Source: Bolinopsis microptera
Taxonomy: Eukaryota > Ctenophora > Tentaculata > Lobata > Bolinopsidae
Direction: 5' to 3'
DNA: 64,000 nt
Assembly (NCBI RefSeq): GCF_026151205.1
Contig: NC_087072.1
Location: forward strand, 2,313,375-2,377,374
Every line of letters begins with the position of its first letter. The stretch's first letter is position 1. The notes below the pieces were generated by a model. It saw only the letters and a program-made list of their open reading frames with translations, was not told where the DNA came from and did not search any database. The position numbers were made by a program, and so were the translations under genes. Below are positions 1-12,300 of the stretch, piece after piece.

Positions 1-896
1 GAAAATAGCTACAAGGAAATAACATTAAGGAGATGGCTTATTTGATATGACGTCAAATTACTAAATCTAATTGTTAATTATCACTATCAAAATAAGACGT
101 CACTTGTTTCATTGAAAGGAAGCTGTAGGGAATTTCAAAAGAATGGTTTGTACTTAATAAGTCACGAAACATTTGGGAAAAAGTGGGAAAAAAGGGGCAA
201 GGAACTGGAAAATTGTAACAGCACGACTCTGTATCCACATAATATTTTGATCTATATCAACATTTCTCATGCATAAACACACCAAACAGTCTACCATATA
301 GTGATTAGTGCCATATCGTGTTCAACATTACATTTCTTTACGCAATCCACAGGCTGTTCACGATCCATAAAGCTAAATATAGCTGATTTCTCCATAAAGA
401 TTAACCTACAGATGTTTAAAACCGTATCAATGCATCGTGAACACCCTGTATTAGATCCTTATCTATTGGAACCTATTTCCGTCCATCTAAGCAAAGATGA
501 AATGAGATAATGTATTATCTTGTCAAAACCCCTGACAAGTGTACACGTGGTTATCTTGCCCCATGCTGATTGGCTGCATATTGTCACTCGCACTCTGTCA
601 TTTTCTTATCTTGCTTGATGGTTATCGGTTTACTACAAAATGTTACCCTGTTATCACGATGATCAAGGGCCTTCAGGGCAGTCACGTGATCGAATATTGA
701 ACCAATCATAACGTCCGTGGCAAATCGGTGAACCAATCAAAACATCGGATTATGATATGACGGTTTTTCCTTATTTTGCCCAATGCCGATGATCTATAGA
801 TTAATACGCGATAAATACTGAATTTGTTGGTCGTGTTGCTATCCCCGCAATCACGTGACTGGACTGCTAACTTATTAGAGGTAGAAACTGAATAGC
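1..896. promoter_or_regulatory. Gene-free flank with CRE, CCAAT and CLEAR-like motifs
   Basis: No convincing coding exon is seen. A full CRE palindrome (TGACGTCA) lies near 48 and a half-site GACGTCA near 98. Between 565 and 860 there are three CCAAT/ATTGG boxes (near 569, 701 and 732) and two E-boxes of CLEAR type, GTCACGTGAT (681-690) and ATCACGTGAC (850-859). This density suggests a promoter or enhancer, but no TATA box or first exon was identified and the link to the downstream plakin-like gene is only positional. Confidence 0.25.
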
Positions 897-903
897 TAGG
901 ACC

Positions 904-2164
904 GGGGGGGTTGCAACGACCATTAATGTCAGTAGATGGAATTTTGTCAAAACTGACATTGTCATTAATGGTCATTAATGGTCATTAATGGTCATTAATG
1001 GTCATTAAATAATTGAAATTCGTCGCACCAGATAGTGAAAGTGAAGACAAGGATCTTCATGACTTAGGTAGTTACTATAAAAAACAAGAAAATGAACAAA
1101 AACACCTCTATTACGAAGTTCTGTAATTTTGGTAAGACGATATGTGGAAATAAAAGTCGGAGATCGAAATTTTTTGGTACCGGCTGTTTCGAGGGTTCTG
1201 TGCCATACCAACCGGGCTGCAAAAATTCTTCTAAGCCCTGTCAACGTCGAACAATTCGAAAGGGCGACTCATTAAGTGCTACCTTTGTTCCAAAAAAGGC
1301 TAAACGTCCCCTTCGTTGCCTCGGTACCATTTTATCAATGAGTGTCTCTGCTTCAAAAAAGGGCAACTGCAGATCTAGACGAATTCCTGCCGCATCAATT
1401 TGTCCCTATCATGATGACAGTGCTCGATTTTGGGTCAAAACTGCCGAAGGCAGAGTATTGAACTGTAAACGAATTGTTCTATCTAATCCTAGGAAAAGAT
1501 CAGCTTTTTTGTTGTCCGATTCAGACTGATGACGATGTATTTCATGAAGTGCTAAAGTTGAATAAGTTCATCTACTGTGTAATTACTATATAATCGACTA
1601 GCATAATGATTTGGCCTAAATATAAATCTTGATATGATATAAGAACGGGAACGAAGTATTTAATTTTAATACCCGTGTTATTATTATTTTATTATTGATT
1701 GTTATTTTACTATTGATACGATCTGATACTCCTAAATTGCCCTTTGAATTATTATTATTGATAACTATAATAAGTCACCAACTGTTATCTGGTTTAAATC
1801 CCGTGGCCGAAAAATGTGTTCTTCATTACATTCGAACTTAATAAATGTAATCCCTAACTCACTCTGGAATCCACTCAAGTGATATTCTGGAAGGTTTGCC
1901 TAACCACGGAAGATTCTATTCTAAGTTTTCTCTTTCGAATCTCTAATTGTAAATGTAAAATAATAACATATACTTGTAGTTAGTTAACTTAAGGTAGGGT
2001 CTAAATGATGCAGGCGTCCGTCCTTTTCGCTCTAAGAAGTGCCGGAAAAAACATGACCATTAATGTCAGTAGATGAAATTTTGACAAAACTGACATTGTC
2101 ATTAATGGTCATTAATGGTCATTAATGGTCATTAATGGTCATTAATGGTCGTTGCAACCCCCCC
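904..2164. mobile_element. Non-autonomous DNA transposon with TIRs and 10-bp iterons
   Basis: The two ends are inverted copies beginning GGGGGGGTTGCAACGACC, followed by ATTAATG. The element is flanked by TAGGACC on both sides (897-903 and 2165-2171), or CTAGGACC if one end has six G/C, giving a 7-8 bp target-site duplication. Just inside each end is a module of about 90 bp in direct orientation: a unique stretch (GACCATTAATGTCAGTAGAT and on) followed by about five tandem copies of a 10-bp unit ATTAATGGTC. The terminal repeats are thus inverted while the subterminal iteron arrays are direct. The interior (about 1010-2050) matches no transposase I recognise. TSD length would fit hAT, P, Merlin or Mutator-like elements; the family is not assigned. 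Confidence 0.8.
1092..1529 (+). CDS. Unidentified basic, Cys-containing ORF inside the transposon
   Basis: A 145-codon open frame lies inside the 904-2164 element. The product is rich in Lys, Arg, Ser and Cys, with a patch around VPKKAKRPLRCLG and an acidic end (LLSDSD). Just upstream, in another frame (about 1015-1130), is a short acidic stretch containing PDSESEDKDLHDLGSYY. Neither is a recognised transposase domain. It could be a captured host fragment, a degenerate transposon gene or a chance frame. No splice structure is supported. Confidence 0.25.
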   Translation: MNKNTSITKFCNFGKTICGNKSRRSKFFGTGCFEGSVPYQPGCKNSSKPCQRRTIRKGDSLSATFVPKKAKRPLRCLGTILSMSVSASKKGNCRSRRIPAASICPYHDDSARFWVKTAEGRVLNCKRIVLSNPRKRSAFLLSDSD

Positions 2165-2171
2165 TAGGACC

Positions 2172-2678
2172 TTATCAGAACATCTCTGCTGATTGTAATG
2201 TACCGTTAAAAACACGACAAGACCCGGAGATATCGACTTATTTGTATTGTTTTTAACATAACATCTACTGATCTACTTAGGTCCTAGCTAGAACCAGAAT
2301 ATAGGGTCGCTTTTCACTGTTAAGTTTTTGGTAGTCGAAGGCCCCACAACATTCTACGTGGCGGGATAATGGGCCGATAAAGTCTTTCTAAACGCCCCGA
2401 TATAAAATTATAATATCATGATTAGCAGTCAATGGAATAGACAGTTATTGAAATGAAAATGATATGATGGCGTCTAGACTTGAGACCAGCTCGCAGTACA
2501 TAGCATCAATGCTCCTACCTTCAGTCTAGCTCAAATTATTTTAGCTCAAATTATTTGTTATATATAACAAATATACTAAAAATAGACTACTATATAATAT
2601 ATAGTAGTATATTTAGTAGTATACTACTATATTATAGTAGTGTTGAAGGTATAAAAATAGTGAACTTTGCCCTGGCAG
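2172..2678. other. Gene-free AT-rich stretch before the first recognised plakin exon
   Basis: No exon is recognised. It contains a duplicated block (AGCTCAAATTATTT, near 2528-2556) and an AT-rich run of TA/TAGTA palindromic repeats at about 2560-2640. The latter ends about 35 bases before the acceptor at 2676-2678. Confidence 0.4.
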
Positions 2679-5600
2679 GTACCGTCTGAGGAGGAGTTAG
2701 CTGTGAAAGTGTACAGTGACAGAATTAATGTCGACGCCAAGAAAATCTTGAACTGGCTCAAGGCGAACATTGATCGTCTGGAGAAGAAGGTGACACTTTT
2801 GGCATGTCTGTTTTGACTTTGTGTGATTCCGTTTATTTTTAGTACTACGTCACCAAGAAGCATATATTTTTACTTCCATTTGCTGGAAATTATGACGATT
2901 CAGCTATATTTAAATCATGAACTTTGTATCTAGATTTACAAGATGGATCCCGAGATGTTTGAGAAGTACAAAGCAGACTTGAAGAGGATAGAGGATGACG
3001 AAATGCCCGAGAAGAGAGAACTCAAAGATTACCTGGGAGATTGTTACAAAAATCTAAAGGTAAACTCAGGCAGTTCGAATTTTAAAATTCATAAATTCAT
3101 TCTGTATAAATTGAAATGAATATTGCTTAAAATGTCTAGTTCCGAAAAGTAATATAATCGTTATCATCAGTTGGCTGAAGCAGAAGACATGATCACCACT
3201 GATATCACTCATGATAAGATTGAAAACTACTGGGACATGCTAGAAAAGAGTCTAGCGGACAAGAAGGCTGCAGTGCAGGGGGAGAAGGACAGGTAATGTT
3301 CTTATCTTGCTGACAGTTTGGGGTGTAACTATGGTAACTAGTAGTGTAACTATGGTAACTGTTCATCGCTCCTTCTCTGGGGGATATCAAGCGGTTTTTA
3401 TTGTCTATCACGTTCCATCCTGAATCCTGGGGATAAGGGATCATTAAACTGTGTCTTTTGTTTATTCAAACCTTGCTGGTCAAATAAAATGATGGTTGGC
3501 GTCTCTCTAAATGTAAATGGCGTCTCTCTAAGGACAATTTATTTTCGGTAACTTAATTGTTATATGTATTCGCCAATATCTTTTGAGACTCACTCACTCA
3601 GGGTGATTATTGTTGTAATAAATCACATTGACAGCGAGCATGATTTGTACAAGTATGTGTGCTGTTTTCATCTGTTATTTCAACGAAGAAATTAGTCGTG
3701 TTCATGCTAGTTCTACCATACCACAATAGCATTGGATGTGCTGAATAATATTTTAGAGTTTAGATAATCTGGATAAAATCATATTATTGGAGTTACAAAA
3801 AATAGAATTTGGCCAACGCTAGCATTGATATGTGTTCCTTCAAACCTGCGCTAGTTGGTTGAGCTGATAGTTGTAAATTGGTACTGTTTCGTGTGGACGT
3901 TACCACCAAATCCAAATCCGATGAGTATTACTGGGACAACTGCAGTTAGCTGAGATATCATGTTGAAACTAAGTTTAGGGCTGTTACCGACACTCTTAAT
4001 CTTTTTAGCTATTTTCCCAAGCATATTCAGAGGAAGACTATCGGCCAATTTAGTGTTAACAAAGAAATGAATGAACAAGACAAGATGAGATGAATTGTGT
4101 ATAACATTTACATTTCCGGCCGAATTGTTTGCTTGGCTTGCAATATGAGAATCCATTAACTTTTCCCGAATTATAACAAAATATTCTCTACAGGATCAAT
4201 GCCCAGAACGAGCTGGCTGATCGTATCCAACAGAAAGCTGAACAAGCTGCAGCGAAACTAGATCAGATCAAGCAGATGATACTCCACCCACCAGAGGAAG
4301 TGTGTCTGTCTGATCTGATCCAGGAGGCTAAACAACTTCTCTACAACTCCAATGTGAGTCTACACTCAATACTTACTATATAACTGCTGATTTATTATCG
4401 ACACTTAGTCGAGTCTCTATCATCAATATATTATTATGAAATATTCTAAATCCTATTGCCTAATATATTGCAAAATTTGAACTCAGTTAGTACCTTTGCA
4501 TGCCACCGATTTTTCCCAAAACGGCGTCGGCGTGATGAAATTGTTCGGAAACGGCAGGAAGTCGAGTGATTTGAAAATAAAATGAACACCTGTAGACTGA
4601 TTGGCAACAGCTATTGGTTGCCTTTGTTGGATAATTGTAATTTAGAGGAATTGGGGGCAGTCTTACACAAATATTTGTGCTCAAAACGTACTCCAAACAA
4701 TAATGTTACAAATTCCTGAAATGCCAATAGTTGTCAATTTTACACTTTGAGAACAATAGACTTTCATATTATATCTTACCAACTTGAAGATCAATCTCCT
4801 TAGCGCCAGTTCGCATTTTTTTAAAAACATTCAAGATAAATCTTTTTTTAACTGCGAAATTTTGAAAGGCACTTTAAATACTTCGAGTTGTCAATTAGTT
4901 GATGACGTATAATGTATTATAAATTGGTTAGATTGGCGGGTGCTTAATAGTTTGGTTTCGCAGCTCATTTGAGAGTTTGGTCTATAAAAGCATATCGGTG
5001 TGTACACCGATCACGCTGCTTCTAAAGCGGCGTGGTAGGAAAATAATCGGCGGCGTGCAAAACTGTAACCTTAGTCCCCAATTTATAGCAAAATGTGAAC
5101 TCTATAAGATAAAAACATTTCCCACCAGATGGAGGAAGATGCACGTGCTATGTACAGCGGAGTGAGCGCTCTGATGAAAGAGAACCACCCTCGAGCTGAT
5201 GAACTTTCCGCAGAGTGAGTTATTGTTACTTTTATTCCCTGGTGAAGATGTAAAATCTCGTGAAACATCGTCTGCCCCTGTGTCATTAAAATGACGTTCA
5301 CTCTTCTCAACTGTTTTTGTTTTGCTGTGGTATTTTTAGATTTACGTAGTGCTATGCATGACTAAAAAACTAACTAAACATCTCAGAGTCCAGCTGGTTT
5401 CTGACGAGTTGGATGAAATAAAAGTCAGACTGGATACTTTGCACGAGAATCTGGAGCAGGGGGCTATTGATCAGATTGACAGTAGGATCAATGATCTAAT
5501 GACCCAGATTCAAGCCAAAAACGTAAGCTGTTCTCTCCACAGCTTGGGGAGAAAATATCAGATCAATATTAGTTTTTATGATTTGCTATTATAGATTTTA

Positions 5601-6309
5601 TGTGAACGTCTGTGTTCGCTCAAGAAATCGATTATGATTTTTAAAACCTTATCGTCAACGTAAAATAAAAATCCATACTTTTTACAAATGGGCTGATGGC
5701 GATGCATTATAGGATAGAACCTGCCAATAAATAAATAAATTCTACAGAATCTTATGAGCATCAACCAGTGGTCACTTGACATGGCGAGCGTAAACGGTCT
5801 GTTAAGTATGACGAACTGTTATTATACTATATAAGTTATATAATATGCAGTATGAAATTATATTACCTAACTGCTCTTAAAAGCTAAATGAGGTAATGAT
5901 GAAGATGTCCGTTACCATGACAACTAGATGATATAACATTTTATTTAACCAGGACCAGCTGAAAGAAGATGGATGCGGTGACAATATCCAAGGTGCTCTA
6001 CGGATCTTAGACAACCTTCTCACCCTGATGGATGAGGTAGATGCCCTCCAGCAGGATATCACGGCTGTCAAGGCTGCCGTGGCAGAGAATCCGAGGGCTG
6101 ACGTCCGGCAAGAAGCCAAGCTGCAGGACCTGGACTACGAATACAGTCAACTCAAGTCTAACTGTGTGACTAAAGACCAGGATATGAGGGAAGGAGTGGA
6201 GTTCCTGGAGGCTATTGCTGAGTTGTTGAAGTGGGGCAGGGAGCAGAAGGACAGCGAGATGAAGTTCGATTGGAGCGAGTATCATCCTCTTGAACACCCT
6301 TATGAGAAG
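2679..6309 (+). CDS. Plakin-like gene, exons 1-7
   Basis: Seven exons encode about 366 residues of amphipathic helix. Exon 1 opens at CAG|GTA in phase 0 with VPSEEELAVKVYS and has no start codon, so it is internal. Exons 3-4 join in phase 2 to restore Arg; exons 5-6 join in phase 2 to restore Glu. Exon 7 (5953-6309, 119 codons) is the longest of the group and carries a clear heptad pattern around LDNLLTLMDEVDALQQDI. Its donor AAG|GTTTGG is weak; read-through would add 12 codons and stop, giving a possible short isoform. Introns are 111-840 bp, in contrast to the following 17-kb intron. Confidence 0.7.
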
Positions 6310-9300
6310 GTTTGGGATGTTGTAATGTTTGCTTCCTATTTTGTCTAATACAGGCAAGACTTGAAGAATTAATAGATTCAATTTACTAATTTCCCTGGCC
6401 AACACTCAAATCCCAGTTCCGTGTTTGTTTTCGCCCTATACTTGAAATAGATTAGAGCAAGGGGTGATTGCTCATTGTCATACTATACCCGATTTTTCTG
6501 TCTTTCAAATTATTTTTGTTTGCCTCCCTAAAATTAAACACAAATAATAGTCATCTGATGGCAGCGAAATTTAACAAAATTCTTATATATAATATATAAA
6601 CAAAAGCTCTAAGAAACAGATAGTAAACAAAGTAAACATTTCTGTCCCCTAATCTTTCTCAAACAAAAGTCATGCAATTGCATACTTCTCCATTTAACTC
6701 TATTCTGAGCAATTAACGTTAAATAGTTCAAATCACATAAATTATTCAACGATAATTTTCGAACAATAAGGTCTACTTGTAGAATCAGTGAGAAAAGGTT
6801 TGACTGCGGTCTTCCACGCCGCCCTTGAAGCTGTAAGGTGTTAATAGCAAAAACAAGCGACGAATAGGCTGGACCATCTGTAGGCCCACGCAGTACATGT
6901 CCGAGCATCCTCCACCGACTACGAGCCACTTTAGCTGACAATGGTTCGTTATTGCAGCGTTTATACAAGTTCTTGTTGGAAATGATGTGAGGGTATTTGT
7001 AATTCAAAATTGATCGCAGATGAGGTCTGTGAGCAATATCTAGTTTTTTCCAACACTGATTTAGGGGCAGCCCAGCAAGATGAATTGTACATTAAAAAAA
7101 CAACAACAATAACAAAATTCTTAATGGTATTAAATCATAAAAGAAAGCATGACTGATACTATCTGATTTCGTGATTATGGTCGATGAATAATATTTTAAC
7201 CTTGCTAAAAGCACCGGTCGTTTGAAAAGATACTCATCTACTACAGTTACAGGCCTGACATCTGAGTTAATGTAAGTTTTCTTGGTTAAATCCAAGTTCA
7301 ATTTTAGAAAGCGGACAGCTTTTACCTGGCGAAAATATCGAGTTGTAGTATGTCTATCCCTATCTGACTGTTACAAATCTAGTTCTTTTCATCGGCCAGG
7401 TTTGTGCTTGAGTTCCTTAGTACAATAGAGTTGGGTTCCTGTTCATCAATGAGCTGCTTTTTTAGTCCAACATTGAGTCGCTTTTCAAGCCCAGGTTGAG
7501 TTAGGCAAATCTCTATATCATTCCGCTCAGGATCTCTTTCCAGATGGCTTAACGTCGGAGGCTTCCCGACTCCATTCCGTGCGCAAAAGGTTGTATCTGC
7601 GGGTGGATCACTTCTCGATCTGGGGTAAGGTATTCTCTCTCTGTTCGCTCTCCGCCTTCTATCACTGAACTCATACACGTAGTAATTAGAGACCACGTTG
7701 ATGAAAGAGAGGTGCATGGAGAGGGTTCCAGGGATATAGGTATTCCCCAGTGGTGTATTATCTGTATGTCCACCCTTGAAAATTACCAAAATCATCAGCA
7801 CTGTTCCTGGGAAGACTGAAAGGACGAACAGAGTGGTTACAATGATAATGGTGACCAAAGACTTTGTCTTGAGTTGAGATCCTGTTCTTGTGAGATTGTG
7901 TGTTCTGGAGCAGATGACAAGGACCCAGACGTTGGCGATCAGAGTAACCATCAGAGGTCCGACTTGGCAGAGGATCAGCATGAGAGGTCTAATGACCTTA
8001 CCTGAGATGGAGGTGGTTCGTAACCACAGTGGTTGACAAATGAACCTAGAAACGGAGAACTCCACTCCTTGTTTTCCATTGTTGTTCCATTGTGCAATGC
8101 CCACCACTATCAGCAACGTCCAGAGCCCAGCGGAGAGCAAGATACCTAGTTTTCTACGTTTTGAGGCGTTGGCGAGACTTCTGAGGGGGCACTGCATAAC
8201 GTAGAGACGCTGGAGGGGCAGGGCTGCCATCAGGACCAGCTCCATTATGTTGGGGATAAACTGTACGTATGCTACTATCACACATATCAGCTCCCCTAGC
8301 ATCCACCGCCTGCAGAACAACATGTTTTCAGCTAACAACTCGTATTCAATATCTTTAACTTCATCCGCAATCCAATTGGTATTGTCTGGAAAAATACTCG
8401 AAGGGGACAAATACTTGAAGGGAAAAGAAACTGCAACACTAACCTGTATAAGGCAGTTATAAAGACGGGAATAATTCTGAAGAAAACCATAAAAAGATCG
8501 GCCAGTGCTGTGCTCCTGATGAGGGGGTCGTCCGTTTTCGTGAGGATGTGCCGTCTAGTGAGCACGGACACGTTCCCATGTACACCTGGAATTTTATAGA
8601 TTTACTAGTGTAACCCATGCCTACGGCTGGGATTTCACTATCACAGTTAAAATGCACAAGTACAAACCCGCCTATTATATTCTAAAAAGGGCAATACATT
8701 ATCGTAGTTAAAACGGTGCGAAAGTACGAACTCGCTCAGTCCAAACTCACCGTAATTAAATTCTGAATGGCCCTCACGTATCTAATAGTAATACTTGATA
8801 GGCAATCCTGAGGTCCCCTGTCAAATTACCTAATTATACAGCCAATCTGTTGGGGGGGGGGGGGGGGATGAGAGCGAGATTGGGAGAGAGGGAGAGCACG
8901 TGAGACACTTTAGTATCAAATTTGGGTCACAAAATGATCAATTAAACCACTTACCACCGACCGATTTGAAAAACCTTAATCATTTGGCTTCGTCAGAGTT
9001 TTGTCGGCACTATTTGGGCACTATACAGACAGACAGACACTAGACAGACACACACACACACACACACACACACACATTTATTGAGATTATTAGTATAGAT
9101 TGGTTATAATATACTAGATTCGTTCGTTAATAATACTCACCGATTATAGCGAGGAAGAAGTCAATAGCAGCGATTATATAGAGCACATAGTTTTCCCAGC
9201 CCAAAACATTTCCAAGTTCAGTGATGTTCAGTCTTGGGATGTAGTGAACAGTGTTACTTGTCACGGAGGGAGGCATTGATGCCTTGGTAAAGTTCATTAT

Positions 9301-12300
9301 AGGAGCGACCCCTGATGTACAGTGGTATAAAAGTCAGTCACAAACCGATGCCGATTATTTGGAGTATAAAATAAAATAAAATCTCGGTTATGTAATTCTC
9401 GTTATATAGCACCACGCAGGAGAAAATATCGCGTCTAGACCATCGTAACGTTGACGCAGTTAAACTAATGGCAAGAATATACCCTCTCACAGGTTGAGAT
9501 GTATCGGGAGTGGGAGTACTATATGTAATTATAATCTGCTTTACAAAGTTGTCGATCTCTTTTAAATTGCACGTTCATGATCTATAAAAGTTCAGCACTG
9601 AATTTTCTACTTTTCTATAGAACGGTTGTTTTAGAAACAGCTTTTCAATTCAATTAAATAACTTAAAAATCTGGTTTATAAAATGCAATCGTTTAATGAG
9701 TGCTGTAGCATCAATCCTGATCTCTATGATATATTAGTAGTGATATCGCAAAGAAATTCAATTAAAATCAATGATATTGCGTCAAATGAAAATTATCTTT
9801 AGTGGTCGCTTTCTTTGAACAAAATTCTTAATGATTTTAAACCATAAAATAAATCTTGACTCATATCTGATTTCGTGATAATGGTAGATAAAGACTATAA
9901 AGAGTATTTTAACCTCGCTAAAAGCACCGGTCGTTTGAAAAGGTACTCATCTATCAAAGGCCTGACATCTGAGTTAATTTAAGTTCTTTCGATTAAATCC
10001 AACTTCAATTTTAAAAAGCTCAAAGTGATTTCATTAAGCGGACAGCCTTTAACGGTAGAAAAGCTGATAGCTGACAAAGTATGAAACTATGAACTATCGA
10101 GGGTAGTATGTTTAGATTATCAGGATAAATTTTGTACGAAAAAGGGCACGACACATAATATATTTCTAAACATGGTTTTTATAAAATACAAACATCTGTG
10201 ATCCAAATGTATATGAGAGCGGGAGTTCGACATAAACCGATCATACTAACAGCAAGTCTACTATCTGACTGTTACAATTCTAGTTCTTTTCATCGATAAG
10301 GTCTGTGCCTAAGTTCCCTAGAACAATAGGGTTGTGTCGTGATTCCTGTCCAACATTGATTCGCTTTTTAAGTTGAGTTAGGGAAATATCTCTATCATGC
10401 CGCTCAGGATCTCTTTCTAGGCGGTTTAACGTCGGAGGCTTCCCGACCCCATTCCGTGCATAAAAGGTTGGATCTGCGGGTGGATCACTTCTCGATCTGG
10501 GGTAAGGTATTCTCTCTCTGTTCGCTCTCCGCCTTCTATCACTGAACTCATACACGTAGTAATTAGAGACCACGTTGATGAAAGAGAGGTGCATGGAGAG
10601 GGTTCCAGGGATATAGGTACTCCCCAGTGGTGTGTTACTTGTATGTCCACCCTTGAAAATTACCAAAATCATCAGCACTGTTCCTGGGAAGACTGAAAGG
10701 ACGAACAGAGTGGTTACAATGATAATGGTGACCAAAGACTTTGTCTTGAGTTGAGATCCTGTTCTTGTGAGGTTGTGTGTTCTGGAGCAGATGACAAGGA
10801 CCCAGACGTTGGCGATCAGAGTAACCATCAGAGGTCCGACTTGGCAGAGGATCAGCATGAGAGGTCTAATGACCTTACCTGAGATGGAGGTGGTTCGTAA
10901 CCACAGTGGTTGACAAATGAACCTAGAAACGGAGAACTCCACTCCTTGTTTTCCATTGTTGTTCCATTGTGCAATGCCCACCACTATCAGCAACGTCCAG
11001 AGCCCAGCGGAGAGCAAGATACCTAGTTTTCTACGTTTTGAGGCGTTGGCGAGACTTCTGAGGGGGCACTGCATAACGTAGAGACGCTGGAGGGGCAGGG
11101 CTGCCATCAGGACCAGCTCCATTATGTTGGGGATAAACTGTACGTATGCTACTATCACACATATCAGCTCCCCTAGCATCCACCGCCTGCAGAACAACAT
11201 GTTTTCAGCTAACAACTCGTATTCAGTGCCTCGTTGACTTCATCGCAACGAATACTTTATCTCCAATCCAAATTGGTTTGTCTGGGACAAAAACTTGAAG
11301 GGAAAAGAAACTGCAACACTAACCTGTATAAGGCAGTTATAAAGACGGGAATAATTCTGAAGAAAACCATAAAAAGATCGGCCAGTGCAGTGCTCCTGAT
11401 GAGGGGGTCGTCCGTTTTCGTGAGGATGTGCCGTCTAGTGAGCACGGACAGGTTGCCATGTACACCTGGAAGTTTATAGATTTACTAGTGTAACCCATGC
11501 CTACGGCTGGGACTTCACTATCACAGTTGAAATGCACAAGTACAAACCCGCCTATTATATTCTAAAAATGGCAATACATTATCGTAGTTAAAACGGTGCG
11601 AAAGTACGAACTCGCTCAGTCCAAACACACCGTAATTTAATTCTGAATGGCCCTCACGTATCTAATAGTAATACTTGTTAGGCAATCCTGAGGTCCCCTG
11701 TCAAATTACCTAATTATACAGCCAATCTGTTTGGGGGGGGGGGGGGGGGGAGCGAGATTGGGAGAGAGGGAGAGCACGTGAGACACTTTATTATCAAATT
11801 TGGGTCACAAAATGATCAATTAAACCACTTACCACCGACCGATTTGAAAAACCTTAATCATTTGGCTTCGTCAGAGTTTTGTCGGCACTCTTTGGGCACT
11901 ATACAGACAGACATACACTAGACAGACACACACACATTTATTGAGATTATTAGTATAGATTGGTTATAATATACTAGATTCGTTCGTTAATAATACTCAC
12001 CGATTATAGCGAGGAAGAAGTCAATAGCAGCGATTATATAGAGCACATAGTTTTCCCAGCCCAAAACATTTCCAAGTTCGGTGATGTTCAGTCTTGGGAT
12101 GTAGTGAACAGTGTTACTTGTCACGGAGGGAGGCATTGATGCCGTGGTAAAGTTCATTATAGGAGCGACCCCTGATGTACAGTGGTATAAAAGTCAGTCA
12201 CAAACCGATGCCGACTATTTGGAGTATAAAATAAAATAAAATCTCGGTTATGTAATTCTCGTTATATAGCACCACGCAGGAGAAAATATCGCGTCTAGAC

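Noticed and set aside
7549-7773. Conserved 74-codon minus-strand frame repeated in each GPCR copy (also 10426-10650 and 13303-13527)
   Set aside because: It is an alternate frame across the receptor TM6-TM7 and C-tail region; the receptor frame has the seven-helix pattern and this one does not.
8340-8440. A tiny intron in GPCR loop 1 that would restore frame in copy 1
   Set aside because: A 29-base GT-AG segment can be drawn in copy 1, but it is below plausible intron size and no equivalent works in copy 4.
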